This document shows, in pieces, positions 55,015-64,000 of a stretch of DNA of 64,000 nucleotides. The notes beneath the pieces were generated by a model that saw only the letters and a program-made list of their open reading frames with translations, did no database searches and was not told the origin of the DNA. The translations under genes and the position numbers were made by a program. The stretch comes from Hippasteria phrygiana (Eukaryota > Echinodermata > Asteroidea > Valvatida > Goniasteridae): the NCBI GenBank assembly GCA_037893225.1, contig JAZGUH010000054.1:698834-762833 (forward strand), read 5' to 3'. Positions within the stretch are counted from its first letter, which is position 1; each line of letters starts with the position of its first letter.

Positions 55015-55942
55015 TTGTGGAGAAAATTCAAACCTCGCAATGTTTATTTTCTTTCCGGCCAACATCTGTGTACATATTACCGTCTATTTATTGCTCCATG
55101 CATGTCAAATTCCCTGGGGTATGGACTTGCTTTATTCATTCATAATTGCATGAAATATCAACCAAATGCAGTATTTTTGACATGTATGGATAGCTTAGAT
55201 CTGGCGCTACATGTTGCAATCATCGGCGGCTTCTTAGAGTTCAAACTTGTGGAGAAAATTCAAACCTCGCAATGATTATTTTCTTTCCGGCCAACATCTG
55301 TGTACATATTACGGTATATTTATTGCTCCATGCATGTCAAATTCCCTGGGGTATGGACTTGCTTTACTCATTCATAATTGCATGAAATATCAACTAAATG
55401 CAGTAATTTTGACATGTATGGATAGCTTAGATCTGGCGCTACATGTTGCAATCATCGGCGGCTTCCTAGAGTTAAAATTTGTGGAGAAAATTCAAACCTC
55501 GCAATGTTTATTTTCTTTCCGGCCAACATCTGTGTACATGTTACCGTCTATTTATTGCTCCATGCATGTCAAATTCCCTGGGGTATGGACTTGCTTTACT
55601 CATTCATAATTGCATGAAATATCAACCAAATGCAGTAATTTTGACATGTATGTATAGCTTAGATCTGGCGCTACATGTTGCAATCATCGGCGGCTTCTTA
55701 GAGTTAAAACTTGTGGAGAAAATTCAAACCTCGCAATGATTATTTTCTTTCCGGCCAACATCTGTGTTCAGATTACCGTCTATTTATTGCTCCATGCATG
55801 TCAAATTCCCTGGGGTATGGACTTGCTTTACTCATTCATAATTGCATGAAATATCAACCAAATTCAGTAATTTTGACATGTATGGACAGCTTAGATCTGG
55901 CGCTACATGTTGCAATTATCGGCGGCTTCTTAGAGTTAAAAC

Positions 55943-58725
55943 TTGTGGAGAAAATTCAAACCTCGCAATGTTTATTTTCTTTCCGGCCAACATCTGTGTA
56001 CATATTACCGTATATTTATTGCTCCATGCATGTCAAATTCCCTGGGGTATGGACTTGCTTTACTCATTCATAATTGCATGAAATATCAACCAAATACAGT
56101 AATTTTGACATGTATGGATAGCTTAGATCTGGCGCTACATGTTGCAATCATCGGCGGCTTCCCAGAGTTAAAACTTGTGGAGAAAATTCAAACCTCGCAA
56201 TGTTTATTTTCTTTCCGGCCAACATCTGTGTACATATTACCGTCTATTTATTGCTCCATGCATGTCAAATTCCCTGGGGTATGGACTTGCTTTATTCATT
56301 CATAATTGCATGAAATATCAACCAAATGCAGTATTTTTGACATGTATGGATAGCTTAGATCTGGCGCTACATGTTGCAATCATCGGCGGCTTCTTAGAGT
56401 TAAAACTTGTGGAGAAAATTCAAACCTCGCAATGTTTATTTTCTTTCCGGCCAACATCTGTGTACATATTACGGTATATTTATTGCTCCATGCATGTCAA
56501 ATTCCCTGGGGTATGGACTTGCTTTACTCATTCATAATTGCATGAAATATCAACTAAATACAGTAATTTTGACATGTATGGATAGCTTAGATCTGGCGCT
56601 ACATGTTGCAATCATCGGCGGCTTCCTAGAGTTAAAACTTGTGGAGAAAATTCAAACCTCGCAATGTTTATTTTCTTTCCGGCCAACATCTGTGTACATG
56701 TTACCGTCTATTTATTGCTCCATGCATGTCAAATTCCCTGGGGTATGGACTTGCTTTACTCATTCATAATTGCATGAAATATCAACCAAATGCAGTAATG
56801 TTGACATGTATGTATAGCTTAGATCTGGCGCTACATGTTGCAATCATCGGCGGCTTCTTAGAGTTAAAACTTGTGGAGAAAATTCAAACCTCGCAATGAT
56901 TATTTTCTTTCCGGCCAACATCTGTGTTCAGATTACCGTCTATTTATTGCTCCATGCATGTCAAATTCCCTGGGGTATGGACTTGCTTTACTCATTCATA
57001 ATTGCATGAAATATCAACCAAATTCAGTAATTTTGACATGTATGGACAGCTTAGATCTGGCGCTACATGTTGCAATTATCGGCGGCTTCTTAGAGTTAAA
57101 ACTTGTGGAGAAAATTCAAACCTCGCAATGTTTATTTTCTTTCCGGCCAACATCTGTGTACATATTACCTTCTATTTATTGCTCCATGCCTGTCAAATTC
57201 CCTAGGGTATGACTTGCTTTACTCATTCATAATTGCATGAAATATCAACCAAATACAGTAATTTTGACATGTATTTATAGCTTAGATCTGGCGCTACATG
57301 TTGCAATCATCGGCGGCTTCCTAGAGTTAAAACTTGTGGAGAAAATTCAAACCTCGCAATGTTTATTTTCTTTCCGGCCAACATCTGTGTACATATTACC
57401 TTCTATTTATTGCTCCATGCCTGTCAAATTCCCTGGGGTATGGACTTGCTTTACTCATTCATAATTGCATGAAATATCAACCAAATACAGTAATTTTGAC
57501 ATGTATGTATAGCTTAGATCTGGCGCTACATGTTGCAATCATCGGCGGCTGCCTAGAGTTAAAACTTGTGGAGAAAATTCAAACCTCGCAATGTTTATTT
57601 TCTTTCCGGCCAACATCTGTGTACATATTACTGTCTATTTATTGCTCCATGCATGTCAAATTCCCTGGGGTATGGACTTGCTTTACTCATTCATAATTGC
57701 ATGAAATATCAACCAAATACAGTAATTTTGACATGTATGGATAGCTTAGATCTGGCGCTACATGTTGCAATCATCGGCGGCTTCCCAGAGTTAAAACTTG
57801 TGGAGAAAATTCAAACCTCGCAATGTTTATTTTCTTTCCGGCCAACATCTGTGTACATATTACCGTCTATTTATTGCTCCATGCATGTCAAATTCCCTGG
57901 GGTATGGACTTGCTTTATTCATTCATAATTGCATGAAATATCAACCAAATGCAGTATTTTTGACATGTATGGATAGCTTAGATCTGGCGCTACATGTTGC
58001 AATCATCGGCGGCTTCTTAGAGTTAAAACTTGTGGAGAAAATTCAAACCTCGCAATGATTATTTTCTTTCCGGCCAACATCTGTGTACATATTACGGTAT
58101 ATTTATTGCTCCATGCATGTCAAATTCCCTGGGGTATGGACTTGCTTTACTCATTCATAATTGCATGAAATATCAACTAAATGCAGTAATTTTGACATGT
58201 ATGGATAGCTTAGATCTGGCGCTACATGTTGCAATCATCGGCGGCTTCCTAGAGTTAAAATTTGTGGAGAAAATTCAAACCTCGCAATGTTTATTTTCTT
58301 TCCGGCCAACATCTGTGTACATGTTACCGTCTATTTATTGCTCCATGCATGTCAAATTCCCTGGGGTATGGACTTGCTTTACTCATTCATAATTGCATGA
58401 AATATCAACCAAATGCAGTAATTTTGACATGTATGTATAGCTTAGATCTGGCGCTACATGTTGCAATCATCGGCGGCTTCTTAGAGTTAAAACTTGTGGA
58501 GAAAATTCAAACCTCGCAATGATTATTTTCTTTCCGGCCAACATCTGTGTTCAGATTACCGTCTATTTATTGCTCCATGCATGTCAAATTCCCTGGGGTA
58601 TGGACTTGCTTTACTCATTCATAATTGCATGAAATATCAACCAAATTCAGTAATTTTGACATGTATGGACAGCTTAGATCTGGCGCTACATGTTGCAATT
58701 ATCGGCGGCTTCTTAGAGTTCAAAC
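55943..58725 (+). repeat. 12-monomer higher-order repeat, copy 2 (2,783 bp)
   Basis: Same order as copy 1. It lacks the T4 deletion, hence one base longer. The T2 at 57798 has GTTAAAAC rather than GTTCAAAC, and the last T5 (58494) has GTTCAAAC. One extra T7 unit (58726-58957) follows before copy 3. Confidence 0.9.
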
Positions 58726-58957
58726 TTGTGGAGAAAATTCAAACCTCGCAATGTTTATTTTCTTTCCGGCCAACATCTGTGTACATATTACCTTCTATTT
58801 ATTGCTCCATGCCTGTCAAATTCCCTGGGGTATGGACTTGCTTTACTCATTCATAATTGCATGAAATATCAACCAAATACAGTAATTTTGACATGTATGG
58901 ATAGCTTAGATCTGGCGCTACATGTTGCAATCATCGGCGGCTGCCTAGAGTTAAAAC

Positions 58958-61900
58958 TTGTGGAGAAAATTCAAACCTCGCAATGTTTATTTTCTTTCCG
59001 GCCAACATCTGTGTACATATTACCGTATATTTATTGCTCCATGCATGTCAAATTCCCTGGGGTATGGACTTGCTTTACTCATTCATAATTGCATGAAATA
59101 TCAACCAAATACAGTAATTTTGACATGTATGGATAGCTTAGATCTGGCGCTACATGTTGCAATCATCGGCGGCTTCCCAGAGTTAAAACTTGTGGAGAAA
59201 ATTCAAACCTCGCAATGTTTATTTTCTTTCCGGCCAACATCTGTGTACATATTACCGTCTATTTATTGCTCCATGCATGTCAAATTCCCTGGGGTATGGA
59301 CTTGCTTTATTCATTCATAATTGCATGAAATATCAACCAAATGCAGTATTTTTGACATGTATGGATAGCTTAGATCTGGCGCTACATGTTGCAATCATCG
59401 GCGGCTTCTTAGAGTTAAAACTTGTGGAGAAAATTCAAACCTCGCAATGTTTATTTTCTTTCCGGCCAACATCTGTGTACATATTACGGTATATTTATTG
59501 CTCCATGCATGTCAAATTCCCTGGGGTATGGACTTGCTTTACTCATTCATAATTGCATGAAATATCAACTAAATACAGTAATTTTGACATGTATGGATAG
59601 CTTAGATCTGGCGCTACATGTTGCAATCATCGGCGGCTTCCTAGAGTTAAAACTTGTGGAGAAAATTCAAACCTCGCAATGTTTATTTTCTTTCCGGCCA
59701 ACATCTGTGTACATGTTACCGTCTATTTATTGCTCCATGCATGTCAAATTCCCTGGGGTATGGACTTGCTTTATTCATTCATAATTGCATGAAATATCAA
59801 CCAAATGCAGTATTTTTGACATGTATGGATAGCTTAGATCTGGCGCTACATGTTGCAATCATCGGCGGCTTCTTAGAGTTAAAACTTGTGGAGAAAATTC
59901 AAACCTCGCAATGTTTATTTTCTTTCCGGCCAACATCTGTGTACATATTACGGTATATTTATTGCTCCATGCATGTCAAATTCCCTGGGGTATGGACTTG
60001 CTTTACTCATTCATAATTGCATGAAATATCAACTAAATACAGTAATTTTGACATGTATGGATAGCTTAGATCTGGCGCTACATGTTGCAATCATCGGCGG
60101 CTTCCTAGAGTTAAAACTTGTGGAGAAAATTCAAACCTCGCAATGTTTATTTTCTTTCCGGCCAACATCTGTGTACATGTTACCGTCTATTTATTGCTCC
60201 ATGCATGTCAAATTCCCTGGGGTATGGACTTGCTTTACTCATTCATAATTGCATGAAATATCAACCAAATGCAGTAATGTTGACATGTATGTATAGCTTA
60301 GATCTGGCGCTACATGTTGCAATCATCGGCGGCTCTTAGAGTTAAAACTTGTGGAGAAAATTCAAACCTCGCAATGATTATTTTCTTTCCGGCCAACATC
60401 TGTGTTCAGATTACCGTCTATTTATTGCTCCATGCATGTCAAATTCCCTGGGGTATGGACTTGCTTTACTCATTCATAATTGCATGAAATATCAACCAAA
60501 TTCAGTAATTTTGACATGTATGGACAGCTTAGATCTGGCGCTACATGTTGCAATTATCGGCGGCTTCTTAGAGTTAAAACTTGTGGAGAAAATTCAAACC
60601 TCGCAATGTTTATTTTCTTTCCGGCCAACATCTGTGTACATATTACCTTCTATTTATTGCTCCATGCCTGTCAAATTCCCTAGGGTATGACTTGCTTTAC
60701 TCATTCATAATTGCATGAAATATCAACCAAATACAGTAATTTTGACATGTATTTATAGCTTAGATCTGGCGCTACATGTTGCAATCATCGGCGGCTTCCT
60801 AGAGTTAAAACTTGTGGAGAAAATTCAAACCTCGCAATGTTTATTTTCTTTCCGGCCAACATCTGTGTACATATTACCTTCTATTTATTGCTCCATGCCT
60901 GTCAAATTCCCTGGGGTATGGACTTGCTTTACTCATTCATAATTGCATGAAATATCAACCAAATACAGTAATTTTGACATGTATGTATAGCTTAGATCTG
61001 GCGCTACATGTTGCAATCATCGGCGGCTGCCTAGAGTTAAAACTTGTGGAGAAAATTCAAACCTCGCAATGTTTATTTTCTTTCCGGCCAACATCTGTGT
61101 ACATATTACTGTCTATTTATTGCTCCATGCATGTCAAATTCCCTGGGGTATGGACTTGCTTTACTCATTCATAATTGCATGAAATATCAACCAAATACAG
61201 TAATTTTGACATGTATGGATAGCTTAGATCTGGCGCTACATGTTGCAATCATCGGCGGCTTCCCAGAGTTAAAACTTGTGGAGAAAATTCAAACCTCGCA
61301 ATGTTTATTTTCTTTCCGGCCAACATCTGTGTACATATTACCGTCTATTTATTGCTCCATGCATGTCAAATTCCCTGGGGTATGGACTTGCTTTATTCAT
61401 TCATAATTGCATGAAATATCAACCAAATGCAGTATTTTTGACATGTATGGATAGCTTAGATCTGGCGCTACATGTTGCAATCATCGGCGGCTTCTTAGAG
61501 TTCAAACTTGTGGAGAAAATTCAAACCTCGCAATGATTATTTTCTTTCCGGCCAACATCTGTGTACATATTACGGTATATTTATTGCTCCATGCATGTCA
61601 AATTCCCTGGGGTATGGACTTGCTTTACTCATTCATAATTGCATGAAATATCAACTAAATGCAGTAATTTTGACATGTATGGATAGCTTAGATCTGGCGC
61701 TACATGTTGCAATCATCGGCGGCTTCCTAGAGTTAAAATTTGTGGAGAAAATTCAAACCTCGCAATGTTTATTTTCTTTCCGGCCAACATCTGTGTACAT
61801 GTTACCGTCTATTTATTGCTCCATGCATGTCAAATTCCCTGGGGTATGGACTTGCTTTACTCATTCATAATTGCATGAAATATCAACCAAATGCAGTAAT

Positions 61901-62203
61901 TTTGACATGTATGTATAGCTTAGATCTGGCGCTACATGTTGCAATCATCGGCGGCTTCTTAGAGTTAAAACTTGTGGAGAAAATTCAAACCTCGCAATGA
62001 TTATTTTCTTTCCGGCCAACATCTGTGTTCAGATTACCGTCTATTTATTGCTCCATGCATGTCAAATTCCCTGGGGTATGGACTTGCTTTACTCATTCAT
62101 AATTGCATGAAATATCAACCAAATTCAGTAATTTTGACATGTATGGACAGCTTAGATCTGGCGCTACATGTTGCAATTATCGGCGGCTTCTTAGAGTTAA
62201 AAC
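58958..62203 (+). repeat. Higher-order repeat, copy 3, expanded to 14 monomers
   Basis: Order is T1-T2-T3-hybrid-T3-T4-T5-T6-T7-T8-T2-T3-T4-T5 (3,246 bp). Two units are added relative to the 12-mer: the T4/T2 hybrid at 59654 and the T3 at 59886. From 59886 on it matches 53625 onward at a spacing of 6,261 bp, including the rare GGCTCTTAG deletion and the GTTCAAAC mark. Confidence 0.9.
59654..59885 (+). repeat. Hybrid monomer T4/T2 at an exchange junction
   Basis: The first part is T4 (TACATGTTACCG, diagnostic G at 59715). The later part is T2 (TTTATTC, diagnostic T at 59774, then AAATGCAGTATTTTTG and TGTATGGATAG). The switch therefore lies between 59716 and 59773, a stretch identical in both parents. 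It is the left border of the 6,261-bp repeat that runs to the window end. Confidence 0.9.
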
Positions 62204-64000
62204 TTGTGGAGAAAATTCAAACCTCGCAATGTTTATTTTCTTTCCGGCCAACATCTGTGTACATATTACCGTATATTTATTGCTCCATGCATGTCAAATT
62301 CCCTGGGGTATGGACTTGCTTTACTCATTCATAATTGCATGAAATATCAACCAAATACAGTAATTTTGACATGTATGGATAGCTTAGATCTGGCGCTACA
62401 TGTTGCAATCATCGGCGGCTTCCCAGAGTTAAAACTTGTGGAGAAAATTCAAACCTCGCAATGTTTATTTTCTTTCCGGCCAACATCTGTGTACATATTA
62501 CCGTCTATTTATTGCTCCATGCATGTCAAATTCCCTGGGGTATGGACTTGCTTTATTCATTCATAATTGCATGAAATATCAACCAAATGCAGTATTTTTG
62601 ACATGTATGGATAGCTTAGATCTGGCGCTACATGTTGCAATCATCGGCGGCTTCTTAGAGTTAAAACTTGTGGAGAAAATTCAAACCTCGCAATGTTTAT
62701 TTTCTTTCCGGCCAACATCTGTGTACATATTACGGTATATTTATTGCTCCATGCATGTCAAATTCCCTGGGGTATGGACTTGCTTTACTCATTCATAATT
62801 GCATGAAATATCAACTAAATACAGTAATTTTGACATGTATGGATAGCTTAGATCTGGCGCTACATGTTGCAATCATCGGCGGCTTCCTAGAGTTAAAACT
62901 TGTGGAGAAAATTCAAACCTCGCAATGTTTATTTTCTTTCCGGCCAACATCTGTGTACATGTTACCGTCTATTTATTGCTCCATGCATGTCAAATTCCCT
63001 GGGGTATGGACTTGCTTTACTCATTCATAATTGCATGAAATATCAACCAAATGCAGTAATGTTGACATGTATGTATAGCTTAGATCTGGCGCTACATGTT
63101 GCAATCATCGGCGGCTTCTTAGAGTTAAAACTTGTGGAGAAAATTCAAACCTCGCAATGATTATTTTCTTTCCGGCCAACATCTGTGTTCAGATTACCGT
63201 CTATTTATTGCTCCATGCATGTCAAATTCCCTGGGGTATGGACTTGCTTTACTCATTCATAATTGCATGAAATATCAACCAAATTCAGTAATTTTGACAT
63301 GTATGGACAGCTTAGATCTGGCGCTACATGTTGCAATTATCGGCGGCTTCTTAGAGTTAAAACTTGTGGAGAAAATTCAAACCTCGCAATGTTTATTTTC
63401 TTTCCGGCCAACATCTGTGTACATATTACCTTCTATTTATTGCTCCATGCCTGTCAAATTCCCTAGGGTATGACTTGCTTTACTCATTCATAATTGCATG
63501 AAATATCAACCAAATACAGTAATTTTGACATGTATTTATAGCTTAGATCTGGCGCTACATGTTGCAATCATCGGCGGCTTTCTAGAGTTAAAACTTGTGG
63601 AGAAAATTCAAACCTCGCAATGTTTATTTTCTTTCCGGCCAACATCTGTGTACATATTACCTTCTATTTATTGCTCCATGCCTGTCAAATTCCCTGGGGT
63701 ATGGACTTGCTTTACTCATTCATAATTGCATGAAATATCAACCAAATACAGTAATTTTGACATGTATGTATAGCTTAGATCTGGCGCTACATGTTGCAAT
63801 CATCGGCGGCTGCCTAGAGTTAAAACTTGTGGAGAAAATTCAAACCTCGCAATGTTTATTTTCTTTCCGGCCAACATCTGTGTACATATTACTGTCTATT
63901 TATTGCTCCATGCATGTCAAATTCCCTGGGGTATGGACTTGCTTTACTCATTCATAATTGCATGAAATATCAACCAAATACAGTAATTTTGACATGTATG
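62204..64000 (+). repeat. 12-monomer higher-order repeat, copy 4, cut by window edge
   Basis: Order is T1-T2-T3-T4-T5-T6-T7-T8, with the last unit incomplete (63827-64000). Like copy 2 it has the intact T4 (62900). One private change was seen: T at 63581 (GGCTTTCTAG) against C at 57320 in copy 2. The repeat clearly continues to the right. Confidence 0.9.

Larger units (their letters stand above)
53161..55942 (+). repeat. 12-monomer higher-order repeat, copy 1 (2,782 bp)
   Basis: Order is T1-T2-T3-T4-T5-T6-T7-T8-T2-T3-T4-T5: a 5-mer (T1-T5) followed by a 7-mer (T6-T5). Special marks are the T4 at 53857 with GGCTCTTAG (one T lost, 231 bp) and the T2 at 55015 with GTTCAAAC. Both return in copy 3 but not in copy 2. 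Confidence 0.9.
1..64000 (+). repeat. Satellite DNA array, 232-bp monomer, about 276 units
   Basis: The full window is a head-to-tail tandem array. The motif TTGTGGAGAAAATTC recurs every 232 bp, or 231 bp in 34 units, from 61 to 63827; single-base variants of the motif occur at 293, 1453 and a few other units. 275 complete periods fit the distance exactly. A representative unit (12347-12578) has 89 G+C of 232, about 38%. Units differ at roughly 30 recurrent positions and are otherwise nearly identical. All units share one orientation, with no inversion, spacer or insertion. Multi-monomer periodicities are overlaid on the basic period. Such arrays are known from eukaryotic centromeric, pericentromeric and subtelomeric heterochromatin. 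I infer that class here but do not recognise the family. Nothing in the window shows a protein or RNA gene. Confidence 0.98.

Noticed and set aside
61..63957. A reading frame of about 120 codons that recurs in nearly every monomer, plus shorter frames of 67-91 codons
   Set aside because: They start mostly at TTG, overlap the next copy by 131 bp in another frame because 232 is not a multiple of three, and end at the same TAA in the following unit. Variants break them freely (stop at AATGATTA, 1-bp losses). No ribosome-binding or promoter pattern distinguishes any copy. They are by-products of the repeat.
1..64000. CRISPR array
   Set aside because: Units are directly contiguous and almost identical over their whole 232 bp. 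There are no short repeats alternating with unique spacers and no cas genes.
1..64000. CENP-B box
   Set aside because: I looked for the core TTCG....A..CGGG on both strands of the monomer. No unit I read contains TTCG followed by CGGG at the right spacing.
1..64000. rRNA, tRNA or other RNA gene repeat (for example a 5S cluster)
   Set aside because: No recognisable 5S or tRNA internal promoter boxes, no T-run terminator after a conserved block, and no cloverleaf noticed.
1..64000. Polyadenylation-like AATAAA on the minus strand and TATA-like GGTATATTTATT on the plus strand of some units
   Set aside because: Both are short AT-rich matches expected by chance in a 38% GC monomer and repeat with it. 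There is no supporting gene structure.
1..64000. Transposon insertion, inverted segment or array edge
   Set aside because: The monomer phase is continuous from 61 to 63827 and unit lengths sum exactly, leaving no room for an insertion; all units share one orientation.
1..64000. Assembly artefact as the source of the repeats
   Set aside because: Not excluded, but unlikely for the array as a whole. Copies carry distinct, regionally structured variants and differing junctions, which a simple looped assembly would not give. The near-identical 6-kb pair remains the part most in need of read support.

Overview
The whole 64 kb window is one uninterrupted, head-to-tail satellite DNA array. The unit is about 232 bp and about 38% GC. 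I tile it from the near-invariant motif TTGTGGAGAAAATTC, first at 61 and last at 63827; this phase is arbitrary. Between those two points there are 275 complete monomers. 241 are 232 bp long and 34 are 231 bp long, which accounts for the distance exactly (275 x 232 - 34 = 63,766). A 60-bp partial unit sits at the left edge and a 174-bp partial unit at the right edge. Every unit has the same orientation. I see no gene, RNA gene, transposon, telomere repeat or unique-sequence spacer anywhere.

Organism: long homogeneous satellite arrays with higher-order repeats are typical of eukaryotic centromeric, pericentromeric or other heterochromatic blocks, so this is inferred to be eukaryotic nuclear DNA from a long-read assembly. 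I do not recognise the satellite family and cannot name the species. No CENP-B box was seen.

Layout: I sort monomers into eight subtypes by bases around unit positions 29-70 and 101-110. T1 has ACCGTAT. T2 has ACATATTACCGTCT. T3 has CGGTAT or TGGTAT. T4 has ACATGTTA. T5 has TTCAGATTA. T6 has ACCTTCT with CCTAGGG and is 231 bp. T7 has ACCTTCT with CCTGGGG. T8 has ACTGTCT. The recurring backbone order is T1/T2-T2-T3-T4-T5, alternately with and without a T6-T7-T7/T8 insert. The array is a mosaic of multi-monomer blocks copied at several scales: 464 bp, 1,623 bp, 2,318 bp, 2,551 bp, 2,781 bp, 3,015 bp and 6,031 bp. The clearest regular higher-order repeat is at the right end (53161 onward). It is a 12-monomer, about 2.78-kb unit made of a 5-mer plus a 7-mer, itself paired into a 6,261-bp super-unit.

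How it works together: the pattern is what repeated unequal exchange and local gene conversion produce. Evidence includes hybrid monomers with mappable breakpoints, block duplications differing by only a few single bases, and private variants confined to sub-regions. The overlapping small open reading frames are by-products of the repeat (232 = 3 x 77 + 1, so each unit shifts frame) and are not annotated as genes. Block comparisons were made by reading diagnostic bases and conceptual translations, not by full alignment, so silent differences may have been missed.
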